Positions 32,706 to 41,923 of a stretch of DNA of 64,000 nt are shown here, in pieces. The stretch covers positions 540,109-604,108 of the forward strand of contig NZ_QKSM01000001.1 in the NCBI RefSeq assembly GCF_003234185.1, read 5' to 3'. How positions within the stretch are numbered: position 1 is the stretch's first letter; each line of letters starts with the position of its first letter. A model generated the notes under the pieces. It made no database searches and was not told where the DNA came from. It saw only the letters and a list, made by a program, of their open reading frames with translations. A program made the translations under genes and the position numbers. The stretch comes from Curtobacterium sp. MCSS17_008 (lineage in GTDB: Bacteria > Actinomycetota > Actinomycetes > Actinomycetales > Microbacteriaceae).

Positions 32706-35700
32706 GTGTCGAGCCATCTGACGGGTACGGACGAGACCGCGGGGGAATTCGGGGCGAACGAGTGGCTCGTCGACGAGCTGTACGAGCAGTTCGTCGCCGA
32801 CAAGGACTCCGTCGACAAGTCGTGGTGGCCCGTGCTCGAGAGCTACCACCGCTCGCAGGGCGCCGGTGCCGCTGGTGACGCCGGCCCGACGGGCGCGGTC
32901 CCGGCACCGCAGGGGCAGTCCTCCACGCAGCAGCCCGCGACCGGGGACGCGCCGGCCGAGGCGAAGCCCGGCACCCCGATCCAGGCGAAGACCACCTCGC
33001 GTCAGCCCACGCCGCAGCCGATCCCGGCCGAGGCGAACGACCAGGCCGACGACCACGAGGAGACCCACGAGGACGTGGCGACCCCGCTGCGCGGCATGGC
33101 GAAGACCCTCGCGTCGAACATGGACGCCTCGCTCACCGTGCCGACGGCCACGAGCGTCCGGACCATCCCCGCGAAGCTGATGATCGACAACCGCATCGTC
33201 ATCAACAACCACCTGCGTCGCGCCCGCGGCGGCAAGATCTCCTTCACGCACCTGATCGGGTGGGCGATGGTGCAGGCGCTGCAGGAGTTCCCGAGCCAGA
33301 ACGTCTTCTACGAGGAGCGTGACGGCAAGCCCTTCGTGGTCGAGCCGGCGCACGTGAACCTCGGCATCGCGATCGACGTCCCGAAGAAGGACGGCACCCG
33401 CTCGCTCCTCGTGCCGATCATCAAGCGCGCCGAAGCACTGACGTTCGGCCAGTTCCTCTCCGCCTACGAGGACCTGGTCAAGCGCGCCCGCGACAACAAG
33501 CTCACCCCGGCGGACTTCCAGGGCACCACGATCTCGCTGACCAACCCGGGCGGCATCGGCACCGTCCACTCGGTCCCGCGCCTGACCAAGGGCCAGGGGT
33601 CGATCATCGGCGCCGGTGCGCTCGAGTACCCGGCGCAGTTCCAGGGCTCGGCCACGAAGACGCTGGTCGAGCTCGGCGTCGGCAAGACCATCACGCTCAC
33701 GAGCACCTACGACCACCGCGTCATCCAGGGCGCCGGGTCGGGCGAGTACCTGAAGAAGGTGCACGAGCGCCTGATCGGCGAGCACGGCTTCTACGAGGGC
33801 ATCTTCGCCGCGCTGCGCATCCCCTACAAGCCGATCCAGTGGGCGAACGACATCAACGTCGACCTCGCGCACCGCGTCAACAAGACGTCGCGTGTGCAGG
33901 AGCTCATCAACAGCTTCCGGGTCCGTGGCCACCTCATGGCCGACATCGACCCGCTCGAGTACCGGCAGCGCACCCACCCCGACCTCGAGATCGAGAACCA
34001 CGGGCTGACGTTCTGGGACCTCGACCGCGAGTTCGTCACCGGCGGCCTGGCCGGCACCACGACCGCTCCCCTGCGCGACGTGCTGGGCATCCTCCGCGAC
34101 GCCTACTGCCGCACGGTGGGCGTCGAGTACATGCACATCCAGGACCCGGAGCAGCGGCGCTGGGTGCAGGCGCGCATCGAGGTCCCGTACTCGAAGCCGT
34201 CGAAGGAGGAGCAGCTCCGCGTCCTCGGCAAGCTCAACGAGGCCGAGGCCTTCGAGACCTTCCTGCAGACGAAGTACGTGGGCCAGAAGCGCTTCTCGCT
34301 CGAGGGCGGCGAGTCGACCATCGCGTTCCTCGACACCCTGATCCAGCAGGCTTCGGTCGCGGGACTCGACGAGGTCGCGATCGGCATGGCCCACCGCGGT
34401 CGCCTCAACGTCCTGACGAACATCGCCGGCAAGACCTACGGGCAGATCTTCCGCGAGTTCGAAGGCTCCTCGCTCCCCGGCGCCGTCTCGGGTCAGGGCT
34501 CGGGCGACGTGAAGTACCACGTCGGCACCGAGGGCGTGTTCCGCGCGTCCGACGGTTCGAGCATCCCGGTGACCATCGCCGCGAACCCGTCGCACCTCGA
34601 GGCCGTCGACGGCGTGCTCGAGGGCATCGTCCGCGCCAAGCAGGACCGCACCCCGCCCGGCACCTTCGGCGTGCTGCCGGTGCTCGTGCACGGCGACGCC
34701 GCGATGGCCGGTCAGGGCGTCGTGGTCGAGACGCTGCAGATGTCGCAGCTCCGCGGCTACCGCACGGGCGGCACCGTCCACCTCGTCATCAACAACCAGG
34801 TCGGCTTCACCACGCTGCCGGAGTCGGCGCGCAGCTCGGTGTACTCGACCGACGTCGCGAAGACGATCCAGGCGCCGATCTTCCACGTCAACGGGGACGA
34901 CCCCGAGGCCGTGGCCCGTGTCGCCGAGCTCGCCTTCGCGTACCGCGAGGAGTTCCACCGCGACGTCGTGATCGACCTGGTCTGCTACCGCCGCCGCGGT
35001 CACAACGAGGGCGACGACCCGTCGATGACCCAGCCGCTCATGTACAACCTCATCGAGGCCAAACGCTCCGTCCGCACCTTGTACACCGAGGCCCTGGTCG
35101 GTCGCGGCGACATCACGCAGGAGGAGTACGACGAGGCACACCGCGACTTCCAGGACCGTCTCGAGCGCGCCTTCGCCGAGACGCACGAGGCGCAGACCGG
35201 CACCATGCCGGTCATCACGGGCGACGACGACGGTGCCGTGGACGGTCTCGAGCGACCGAGCGCCCAACGGGACGACGCCGAGGTCGACGTGCACGAGACC
35301 GCGATCTCCGAGGAACTCGTCCGGGCCATCGGCGACGCCCACAGCAACCCGCCGGCTGGCTTCTCGATCCACCCGAAGCTCCAGCAGCTGCTGACGAAGC
35401 GCACCGAGATGACCCGGTCGGGCGGCATCGACTGGGCGATGGCGGAACTCATGGCCATCGGTTCGGTCCTGGTCGAGGGCAAGCCGGTCCGGCTCGCCGG
35501 ACAGGACGCGCGGCGTGGCACCTTCGTGCAGCGCCAGGCCGTCTTCCACGACCGGGTGAACGGCCAGGAGTGGCTGCCGCTGGCGAACCTCGCCGAGGAC
35601 CAGGCGCGCTTCACGATCTACGACTCGCTCCTCAGCGAGTACGCGGCGATGGCGTTCGAGTACGGTTACTCGGTCGAGCGACCGGAGGCACTGGTGCTCT

Positions 35701-36446
35701 GGGAGGCGCAGTTCGGCGACTTCGCGAACGGCGCGCAGACCGTGATCGACGAGTTCATCTCGTCGGCCGAACAGAAGTGGGGCCAGCGCTCCGGTCTGGT
35801 GCTGCTGCTCCCGCACGGCTACGAGGGCCAGGGCCCGGACCACTCCTCGGCGCGCATCGAGCGGTACCTGCAGCTCTGCGCCGAGGACAACATGATCGTC
35901 GCGCGTCCGTCGACGCCGGCGTCGTGGTTCCACCTGCTCCGTCGGCAGGCGTGGGCGCGCCCGCAGAAGCCGCTCGTCGTCTTCACCCCGAAGGCGATGC
36001 TCCGCCTGCGCCAGGCCACCAGCCCGGTCACGGCGTTCACGAACGGCGCCTTCCACGAGGTGCTCGACGACGACCGCGTGGCCGACAAGGGTGCCGTGCG
36101 CCGCGTCGTGCTGCACTCGGGCAAGGTGCACCACGACCTGCGTGCCGAGCTCGACAAGTCCGGCGCGACCGACGTCGCCCTCGTCCGACTGGAGCAGCTC
36201 GCGCCGCTCCCCCTCGACCAGCTCCTGCAGGTGCTCGCCGGCTACCCGCATGCCGAGGTCGTGTGGGCACAGGAGGAGCCCGAGAACCAGGGCGCCTGGC
36301 CGTTCGTCTGCATGAACCTGTCGCCGCACCTCGACGGCCGTCCGCTCTCCGTGGCTGCTCGTCCCGCGAGTGCCGCGCCGGCGACGGGCTCGTCGAAGCG
36401 CTCCGCCCAGGAGGCCGCGGACGTGATCCGCAAGGCGCTCGGCTGA
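32706..36446 (+). CDS. kgd: Multifunctional 2-oxoglutarate metabolism enzyme (E1/E2-type fusion)
   Basis: TCA-cycle enzyme of 1246 residues joining an acyltransferase-like domain to a thiamine-diphosphate E1. Residues 1-45 (FGANEWLVDELYEQF) form the short N-terminal segment of E1o proteins; a Pro/Ala linker follows (about 50-125); the E2-like domain (about 130-360) has TSTYDHRVIQGA with His337; E1 fills the rest, with GMAHRGRLNVLTN, HGDAAMAGQGVV, INNQVGFTT and the final EEPENQGAWPF. No lipoyl domain is present, as in mycobacterial Kgd. GGAGAGTGGG precedes GTG 32706; an in-frame GTG at 32640 would add 22 residues. Confidence 0.95.
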   Translation: MSSHLTGTDETAGEFGANEWLVDELYEQFVADKDSVDKSWWPVLESYHRSQGAGAAGDAGPTGAVPAPQGQSSTQQPATGDAPAEAKPGTPIQAKTTSRQPTPQPIPAEANDQADDHEETHEDVATPLRGMAKTLASNMDASLTVPTATSVRTIPAKLMIDNRIVINNHLRRARGGKISFTHLIGWAMVQALQEFPSQNVFYEERDGKPFVVEPAHVNLGIAIDVPKKDGTRSLLVPIIKRAEALTFGQFLSAYEDLVKRARDNKLTPADFQGTTISLTNPGGIGTVHSVPRLTKGQGSIIGAGALEYPAQFQGSATKTLVELGVGKTITLTSTYDHRVIQGAGSGEYLKKVHERLIGEHGFYEGIFAALRIPYKPIQWANDINVDLAHRVNKTSRVQELINSFRVRGHLMADIDPLEYRQRTHPDLEIENHGLTFWDLDREFVTGGLAGTTTAPLRDVLGILRDAYCRTVGVEYMHIQDPEQRRWVQARIEVPYSKPSKEEQLRVLGKLNEAEAFETFLQTKYVGQKRFSLEGGESTIAFLDTLIQQASVAGLDEVAIGMAHRGRLNVLTNIAGKTYGQIFREFEGSSLPGAVSGQGSGDVKYHVGTEGVFRASDGSSIPVTIAANPSHLEAVDGVLEGIVRAKQDRTPPGTFGVLPVLVHGDAAMAGQGVVVETLQMSQLRGYRTGGTVHLVINNQVGFTTLPESARSSVYSTDVAKTIQAPIFHVNGDDPEAVARVAELAFAYREEFHRDVVIDLVCYRRRGHNEGDDPSMTQPLMYNLIEAKRSVRTLYTEALVGRGDITQEEYDEAHRDFQDRLERAFAETHEAQTGTMPVITGDDDGAVDGLERPSAQRDDAEVDVHETAISEELVRAIGDAHSNPPAGFSIHPKLQQLLTKRTEMTRSGGIDWAMAELMAIGSVLVEGKPVRLAGQDARRGTFVQRQAVFHDRVNGQEWLPLANLAEDQARFTIYDSLLSEYAAMAFEYGYSVERPEALVLWEAQFGDFANGAQTVIDEFISSAEQKWGQRSGLVLLLPHGYEGQGPDHSSARIERYLQLCAEDNMIVARPSTPASWFHLLRRQAWARPQKPLVVFTPKAMLRLRQATSPVTAFTNGAFHEVLDDDRVADKGAVRRVVLHSGKVHHDLRAELDKSGATDVALVRLEQLAPLPLDQLLQVLAGYPHAEVVWAQEEPENQGAWPFVCMNLSPHLDGRPLSVAARPASAAPATGSSKRSAQEAADVIRKALG

Positions 36447-36486
36447 CCCCACGCAGGGCCACCCGTTCCAGCAGGACGCGCAAGAA

Positions 36487-36546
36487 ACCGGTGTTCACCG
36501 GTCGGACACCCGAACGACGGTGTTCGACACGGGAACACCGGTGTTC
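36487..36546. repeat. Cluster of GTGTTC/GAACAC dyads after kgd
   Basis: ACCGGTGTTCACCGGT (36487-36502) is a dyad with 7-bp arms, and GAACACCGGTGTTC (36533-36546) is a perfect 14-bp palindrome. CGGTGTTC occurs three times (36489, 36518, 36539). The cluster sits in the 183-bp gap between the convergent kgd and GNAT genes. The rest of that gap shows no coding frame. Confidence 0.65.
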
Positions 36547-36629
36547 TGCGACCAGAGCGGGGCCGAGCGGGGCGCGAGCGGACCGGGGCGAGCGGGCTGG
36601 CCGGGGCGTGGAGGCCAGCGCGCCGCGCG

Positions 36630-37070
36630 TCACTTGAGCTTCGTGTAGCGGACTCCGGCCTCGTGGTAGCCGCGCTTCTGGTAGAAGCGGTGCGCGGTGT
36701 CCGTCGCGGCGGCGGACACGGCGCTGAGCCGGTGCGCTCCCTGTTCCACAGCCCACGTCTCGAAGACGTCGATGAGCGCGGAACCGGTGCCGTGCCTCCT
36801 GGCCGACGGGTCGACCACCAGCAGGAGGAGCTGCGCGGTGGGCTCGTCGCTGGCGTACGACCACGTGACCTGCGCGCCCGCCACCGCGACCGCCCGGCCG
36901 TCCTCGCCGCGGACGAGCCACGTGCGGTGCCCCGCCTCGGGCACGAGCCGCTCGAGCCGCGCGCGCATGGCGGGCTCGTCCACGACGTGTCCGAGCAGGC
37001 GGACGAGGGCGGTGACGTCGGCGACGTCCGCGTCGGACCAGGCGGTGATCGACTCGGCGGTGAGGGTCAT
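36630..37070 (-). CDS. GNAT-family N-acetyltransferase
   Basis: 146 residues, the size of a single GNAT domain. LLLLVVDPSARRHGTGSALI contains the acetyl-CoA loop (RRHGTG) after the central strand, and AHRFYQKRGYHEAGVRYTK is the usual C-terminal half. Acceptor unknown. ATG 37070 lies six bases from TAGGGT (37077-37082, this strand), indicating a leaderless mRNA separate from the rsrA gene upstream. Confidence 0.85.
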   Translation of the reverse strand: MTLTAESITAWSDADVADVTALVRLLGHVVDEPAMRARLERLVPEAGHRTWLVRGEDGRAVAVAGAQVTWSYASDEPTAQLLLLVVDPSARRHGTGSALIDVFETWAVEQGAHRLSAVSAAATDTAHRFYQKRGYHEAGVRYTKLK

Positions 37071-37122
37071 GGGGTGACCCTACCCAGCGCAGGTGACGTG
37101 TGACGACCACCCGCGGTGGCGC

Positions 37123-37365
37123 CTAGTGCGTCGCCTGCTCCACCCGGATGCGCGCCAGGATCTCCGTGCGGAGCTGCTCGGGAGCGGTCTCCCTGCACGC
37201 GCGCTTGACCGTCTCCATGAGCACGACGCCCACGCGGTGCTCGCTCGTGCAGTCCTCGCAGGTCTCCATGTGCTCGCGGATGTCCGCGGCGTCCTCACGG
37301 CAGAGCTCGTCGTGGAGGAACTCCTCGAGCTCGGCCTTCGCCTTCGAGCAGTCGCAGCCGCTCAT
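37123..37365 (-). CDS. rsrA: Zinc-binding anti-sigma factor, RsrA type
   Basis: 80 residues. The zinc motif is HMETCEDC (His32, Cys36, Cys39), with further Cys at 4, 6 and 22, as in the ZAS family, where oxidation of the Cys pair releases the sigma factor. In Streptomyces RsrA holds SigR and reacts to thiol stress. The ATG overlaps the sigma-gene stop (ATGA), giving balanced synthesis. The C-terminal helix ([17 protein letters not shown]) is family-typical. Confidence 0.9.
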   Translation of the reverse strand: MSGCDCSKAKAELEEFLHDELCREDAADIREHMETCEDCTSEHRVGVVLMETVKRACRETAPEQLRTEILARIRVEQATH

Positions 37366-38156
37366 CGTGCGTCCTTCCCGTCGGTGCGACCACCGGCCGC
37401 AGTCGTCTTCCGGCCCCGTCCGCGCATCGTCGCCGTCGACGCTGCGTCCGGGACGATGCCGGTCTCGCGTGCGTGGTCCGCCAGGAGTCCGCGGAGGAGC
37501 CGGCGACCACGGTGGAGCCGGCTCATGACCGTCCCCACGGGGGTCTTCATGATGTCGGCGATCTCCTGGTAGGAGAACCCCTCGACGTCCGCGAAGTACA
37601 CGGCCATGCGGAAGTCCTCGGGGATCGACTGCAGCGCGTCCTTCACGGCGGAGGACGGCAGGTGGTCGATCGCGTCGGCCTCGGCGGAGCGCGCGGAGAC
37701 GGACTGGGTGACGCTCTCGGCGCCGCCGAGCTGCCAGTCCTCGAGCTCGTCGATCGTGCCCTGGTACGGGTTCCGCTGGTTCTTGCGGTACGTGTTGATG
37801 AACGTGTTCGTGAGGATCCGGTAGAGCCAGGCCTTCAGGTTCGTGCCCTGGCGGAACTGCCGGAACGCGGCGTACGCCTTGACGAAGGTCTCCTGCACCA
37901 GGTCGGACGCGTCCGCCGGGTTGCGGGTCATGCGCATCGCGGCGCCGTAGAGCTGGTCCATGAACGGGAGCGCCTGCTCCTCGAACAGGGACCGCAGCTC
38001 GCCCTCGGACACGGTCTTCTCGTCCGCGGGCTCCGGCTCGTCGCCGGCCCCGTCCTCGGCGTCCAGCGCGGCGGCCTCGTCGGACACCGCGTCGAGCTGC
38101 GCCTCGGTCTCCTCGACCAGGTCGTGCGGTGCTGCCTGCGGTTCGTCGGTCGTCAT
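37362..38156 (-). CDS. sigR: ECF RNA polymerase sigma factor, SigR/SigH group
   Basis: 264 residues, longer than most ECF factors because of an acidic N-terminal extension of about 60 residues (Glu/Asp/Ala-rich). Region 2 has [20 protein letters not shown] and [20 protein letters not shown]; region 4 has [20 protein letters not shown] and [18 protein letters not shown], typical of the thiol-oxidative SigR group. A basic 35-residue tail follows. ATG 38156 lies eight bases from TAGACT (38165-38170, this strand), a housekeeping-type promoter. I did not find a convincing GGAAT-type autoregulatory promoter. Confidence 0.92.
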   Translation of the reverse strand: MTTDEPQAAPHDLVEETEAQLDAVSDEAAALDAEDGAGDEPEPADEKTVSEGELRSLFEEQALPFMDQLYGAAMRMTRNPADASDLVQETFVKAYAAFRQFRQGTNLKAWLYRILTNTFINTYRKNQRNPYQGTIDELEDWQLGGAESVTQSVSARSAEADAIDHLPSSAVKDALQSIPEDFRMAVYFADVEGFSYQEIADIMKTPVGTVMSRLHRGRRLLRGLLADHARETGIVPDAASTATMRGRGRKTTAAGGRTDGKDAR

Positions 38157-38164
38157 CAGGGACG

Positions 38165-38170
38165 AGTCTA
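38165..38170 (-). promoter_or_regulatory. -10 box of sigR
   Basis: TAGACT on the minus strand, eight-base spacer to ATG 38156. Confidence 0.45.
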
Positions 38171-38261
38171 GGCCGAGCCCGATCGTCGTCCGCACGGGCG
38201 GCAGTGCCGTCCGCGACCGTTCGAGTGTCGCTGTCGCCAATGGTCCTCCCGCTGCGTTCAG

Positions 38262-38267
38262 TACCCT
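38262..38267 (+). promoter_or_regulatory. -10 box of aroA
   Basis: TACCCT, nine bases before ATG 38277. Divergent from the sigR box 91 bp away. Confidence 0.45.
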
Positions 38268-38276
38268 GGTGAACCG

Positions 38277-39665
38277 ATGGCCGAGTCGATGCATTCCCAC
38301 CGCCCCGATCCCTGGATCGCGCCCCTCGCCCGCGGACCCCTGCGCGGCGACGTCGCCCTGCCCGGCTCGAAGTCGCTGACCAACCGGGAGCTCGTGCTCG
38401 CCGCCCTGGCGGACGGCCCGTCGACGATCCGGCTCCCCCTGCACTCGCGTGACTCGGCGCTCATGGTCGCGGCGCTCCGCCAGCTCGGCGTCGGCATCGA
38501 GGAGGTCGACCCGGGCGCCGGCGAGCAGCCGAACCCCTACGGCCCCGACCTCCGCATCACCCCGGCCCCCATGCACGGCGACGTCGCCGTCGACTGTGGG
38601 CTCGCCGGGACGGTCATGCGCTTCCTGCCGCCGCTCGCCGCCCTCGCCACCGGGCCGGTCACCGTCGACGGCGACCCGTACGCGCGGAAGCGCCCGATGG
38701 GGGCGATCATCCGCGCGCTCGCCGACCTCGGGGTCGACGTCACCGACGACGGCGACGGCGCGATGCCCTTCTCGTTCAGCGGGACGGGCTCGGTCCGCGG
38801 CGGGACCCTGTCGATCGACGCGTCCGCCTCGTCCCAGTTCGTCTCCGGCCTGCTCCTGTCGGCACCCCGCTTCGACGAGGGCCTGCACCTGACGCACGTC
38901 GGCGAGCGGCTGCCGAGCCTGCCGCACATCGACATGACCGTCGAGGCGCTGCGTGCCCGCGGTGTCCGCGTGGACCAGCCGGCGGTCGGCGAGTGGGTCG
39001 TGCACCCCGGGCCGATCGCGGCGCGCGACGTCACGATCGAGCCCGACCTGTCGAACGCCGCCCCCTTCGCGGCGGCCGCGCTGGTCGCGGGCGGTACCGT
39101 GCGGATCCACACCTGGCCGGTGGAGACCACGCAGGTGGGCGCCGACCTCGAGACGCTCCTGCCCCTGTGGGGCGCGACGGTCACGCGCGACGGCGACGAC
39201 CTCGTCGTCGACGGCGGCGTCGGGGTGGCCGGTGGGGCCTCCCTGCCGGGTGTCACGCTCGACCTGAGCCGCGGCGGCGAGCTCGCGCCGGCGCTCGTCG
39301 CGCTGTCGGCCCTGGCCGACGGCCCGAGCGAGATCACGGGCATCGGGCACCTGCGGGGCCACGAGACGGACCGGCTCGCCGCGCTCGCGGCGGACGTGAA
39401 CCGGTCGGGAGGCTCGGTGCAGGAACTCGACGACGGCCTGCGGATCACGCCCGCGCCCTTGCACGGCGGAGGCTGGGCCGCCTACGACGACCACCGGATG
39501 GCGACCGCGGGCGCCCTGGTGGGCCTCGTCGTCGACGGCGTCGCCGTCGACGACATCGGCTGCACCGCGAAGACACTGCCCCAGTTCCCCGAGCTGTGGG
39601 CGGACCTCGTGGCGACCGGTACGGATCCTCGTGACGGCCGTCGTGACGGGAGCGTGACGCCGTGA
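38277..39665 (+). CDS. aroA: 3-phosphoshikimate 1-carboxyvinyltransferase (EPSP synthase)
   Basis: Sixth step of the shikimate pathway, joining phosphoenolpyruvate to shikimate 3-phosphate. 462 residues. GSKSLTNR (30-37) holds the active-site Lys32; [16 protein letters not shown] is the glyphosate-region loop with Phe where enterobacteria have Pro; RKRPMG and [10 protein letters not shown] are conserved. The neighbouring sigR/rsrA position is the usual synteny in actinobacteria. The stop overlaps the rsgA GTG by four bases. Confidence 0.96.
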   Translation: MAESMHSHRPDPWIAPLARGPLRGDVALPGSKSLTNRELVLAALADGPSTIRLPLHSRDSALMVAALRQLGVGIEEVDPGAGEQPNPYGPDLRITPAPMHGDVAVDCGLAGTVMRFLPPLAALATGPVTVDGDPYARKRPMGAIIRALADLGVDVTDDGDGAMPFSFSGTGSVRGGTLSIDASASSQFVSGLLLSAPRFDEGLHLTHVGERLPSLPHIDMTVEALRARGVRVDQPAVGEWVVHPGPIAARDVTIEPDLSNAAPFAAAALVAGGTVRIHTWPVETTQVGADLETLLPLWGATVTRDGDDLVVDGGVGVAGGASLPGVTLDLSRGGELAPALVALSALADGPSEITGIGHLRGHETDRLAALAADVNRSGGSVQELDDGLRITPAPLHGGGWAAYDDHRMATAGALVGLVVDGVAVDDIGCTAKTLPQFPELWADLVATGTDPRDGRRDGSVTP

Positions 39666-40720
39666 GCTGGTGGGACGACGTCGACGGCGACGACACCGAC
39701 GAGGACGAGCCGTACGGGCAGTACGAGTCGAAGGTGCGGATCCGGCCGAACCCGAAGGGCAACCGGCCCCGGACGAAGACCCGTCCGAGCTACGACGACG
39801 CCCCGACCGGGTGGGTGACGAACGTCGACCGCGGACGCTTCGGCGTGCTGGTGTCGGCGGGGCAGGACGACGAACGCGTCATCACCGCCACGAAGGCCCG
39901 GGAGCTCGGCAAGAAGTCCGTCGTGACCGGTGACCACGTGTCGCTCGCCGGCGACGTCTCGGGCGACGCCGGCTCGCTCGCGCGCATCGTCAAGGTCGCG
40001 GAGCGCTCGACCCTGCTGCGACGGAGCGCCGACGACAGCGACGAGGTCGAGCGCGTGATCGTCGCGAACGCGGACCAGATGCTGGTCGTCGTCGCGGCGG
40101 CGGACCCCGAACCACGCCCGCGGCTCATCGACCGGTACCTCGTCGCCGCGTTCGACGCCGGACTCGACCCCGTGCTCTGCATCACGAAGACCGACCTGGC
40201 CGACCCGGCACCGTTCCTGGCGCACTTCGCCTGCCTGGACCTGCGGATCGTCACGAGCCGGTCGGACGACGTGCCGTTCGACGCCCTGCACGAGGTGCTC
40301 GACGACAAGGTGACCGTCACGGTCGGGCACTCCGGCGTCGGGAAGTCGACGCTCGTGAACGCCATCACGGGCTCGACCCGTGCCACCGGCGTCGTGAACG
40401 CGGTGACGGGTCGTGGGCGGCACACCTCGTCGTCCTCGATCGCGCTGCGCGTCCGTGACGGCGGGTGGATCATCGACACCCCCGGCGTCCGGTCGTTCGG
40501 GCTCGGCCACGTCCAGCCCGAGAACGTCTTCCGGGCGTTCGCCGCGCACGCCGTACCCGTGCGCGAGCCCGCCGACGGCATCCCGCTGTCGCAGGCGCAC
40601 GACTGGGAGATCGTCGACCGGGTGCACGACGGAGAGCTCGGTCCGACCGGCGTCGAGCGGCTCGACTCCTTCCGCGCCCTGCTCACCGGCATGGGTGCGG
40701 ACGACCCCGGCGCGGAGTGA
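39662..40720 (+). CDS. rsgA: Ribosome small subunit-dependent GTPase A
   Basis: Late 30S-maturation GTPase, 352 residues. After an acidic N-terminus comes the OB-fold (about 48-115), then a circularly permuted GTPase: TKTDLAD (G4) precedes GHSGVGKST (222-230, G1), and [10 protein letters not shown] (G3) follows. The zinc-finger region near 285-330 lacks the usual three Cys and His: [17 protein letters not shown] has no Cys at all. So the C-terminal domain is present without its metal site. GTG start overlaps aroA. Confidence 0.92.
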   Translation: MSWWDDVDGDDTDEDEPYGQYESKVRIRPNPKGNRPRTKTRPSYDDAPTGWVTNVDRGRFGVLVSAGQDDERVITATKARELGKKSVVTGDHVSLAGDVSGDAGSLARIVKVAERSTLLRRSADDSDEVERVIVANADQMLVVVAAADPEPRPRLIDRYLVAAFDAGLDPVLCITKTDLADPAPFLAHFACLDLRIVTSRSDDVPFDALHEVLDDKVTVTVGHSGVGKSTLVNAITGSTRATGVVNAVTGRGRHTSSSSIALRVRDGGWIIDTPGVRSFGLGHVQPENVFRAFAAHAVPVREPADGIPLSQAHDWEIVDRVHDGELGPTGVERLDSFRALLTGMGADDPGAE

Positions 40721-40751
40721 AGCCGGGCGCGCTGCACCGTCACGACGGGTG

Positions 40752-40757
40752 TACCGT
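40752..40757 (+). promoter_or_regulatory. -10 box of YhgE-like gene
   Basis: TACCGT, eight bases before GTG 40766. Confidence 0.45.
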
Positions 40758-40765
40758 GGCTGCTC

Positions 40766-41905
40766 GTGCCTGAAGTTGCAAAAGACAACACCGCCCGAGT
40801 CGAGCAGGATCACCACGCCGGACACGCCGCGGCCCGCCCGCACCGGGAGCTCCCCCGACCGGCGATCGCGGCGGTCGTGCGCCCCGAGCACCTCGGACGG
40901 TCGCTGCGGTCCTTCGGGTCGCACATCCTCGTGCCGCTGTTCCTCGCGGTCGGGATGAGCCTGGCGTACCTCGGCGCCTTCCACGCCCCCACGCCGCACG
41001 AGCTCCCGGTGGGCGTCGTCGGCCAGGGACCGACCGTGCAGGTCTTCGCCCAGACGGTGACCGACGAGTCGGACGGCAAGCTCGTGGCGCACGTCGTCGG
41101 CACGACCTCCGAGGCCGAGCGACGGGTCCGCGACCGGGAGCTCGCCGCGGTCTACGCGCCGGGCACCGACGGCGCCACGCTCTACGTCTCGACCGCCGCG
41201 AGCGAGACCACCGCGACCGCCGCGGAGAAGGTCTTCCTGCCGATCGCCTTCGCGCAGCACCTGCCCTTCACCGTCTCGGACGTCGTGCCCACCGGCAGCG
41301 AGGACCCCACCGGCCAGGGCCTGTTCTTCCTGCTCGTCGGGCTGAGCGTCGGCGGCTACGCGTCGGCCATCGCGGTCGCCGCGTCCGCCGCGAAGCTCCG
41401 GGCACTCTGGACGGTCGTCGTCGGTGCCGTCACCGCCGGTGTCGTCGCCGGCATCGGCATCCTGGTCGCCGGGCCGCTGTACGGCGTCATCCCGGACCAC
41501 CGGTGGCAGGTCTTCCTGTTCGCCTGGCTCTACGACGCGGTCATCGTGGCCCTCGGCGTCGGCCTGCACCCGCTGCTCGGCCGGTGGACCACCCCGATCC
41601 TGACGATGCTCTTCGTGATGCTCAACTTCACGAGCTCCGGCGGGATCTTCCAGCCGTCGTTCCAGCCCGGCTTCTTCGCCGCGCTCAACACGTTCTGGAG
41701 CGGTGCCGCCTGGCTCGGTGCCGCGCAGGACCTCGTGTACTTCCCCGGAGCACCACTGACCCGGTCGGTGGTCGTGCTCGTGCTGTGGCTGGTCGTCGCG
41801 GTGCTGCTCGGCGTCCTCGTGCACGGGCTCGCGGCACGCCGGACCCGCATCGCCCGCGAGCGTGCGGTCTCGCGCTACGAGGAGGAGCAGGTCGTCGCGG
41901 CCTAG
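40766..41905 (+). CDS. YhgE/Pip-like (ABC-2-type) membrane protein
   Basis: 379 residues. One hydrophobic segment near 52-72 is followed by an extracytoplasmic domain (about 75-185) and then five more segments (about 190-355), the layout of YhgE/Pip and ABC-2 permease-like proteins. No ATPase gene adjoins it. FTSSGGIFQPSFQPGFFAALN in the loop before the last two segments is typical of that group. Function unknown; relatives act in phage reception or type VII secretion. GTG start next to a -10 box. Confidence 0.7.
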   Translation: MPEVAKDNTARVEQDHHAGHAAARPHRELPRPAIAAVVRPEHLGRSLRSFGSHILVPLFLAVGMSLAYLGAFHAPTPHELPVGVVGQGPTVQVFAQTVTDESDGKLVAHVVGTTSEAERRVRDRELAAVYAPGTDGATLYVSTAASETTATAAEKVFLPIAFAQHLPFTVSDVVPTGSEDPTGQGLFFLLVGLSVGGYASAIAVAASAAKLRALWTVVVGAVTAGVVAGIGILVAGPLYGVIPDHRWQVFLFAWLYDAVIVALGVGLHPLLGRWTTPILTMLFVMLNFTSSGGIFQPSFQPGFFAALNTFWSGAAWLGAAQDLVYFPGAPLTRSVVVLVLWLVVAVLLGVLVHGLAARRTRIARERAVSRYEEEQVVAA

Positions 41906-41910
41906 GGCGC

Positions 41911-41916
41911 TACCCT
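41911..41916 (+). promoter_or_regulatory. -10 box of hisN
   Basis: TACCCT, seven bases before GTG 41924. Only 18 bases separate the two coding regions. Confidence 0.45.
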
Positions 41917-41923
41917 GACCTCC

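Noticed and set aside
36533..36546. LexA/SOS box
   Set aside because: The dyad has GAAC and GTTC separated by six bases; the actinobacterial SOS box has four.
38157..38276. SigR-type autoregulatory promoter (GGAAT...GTT)
   Set aside because: No good match at suitable spacing upstream of sigR; only a housekeeping-like TAGACT box was found.
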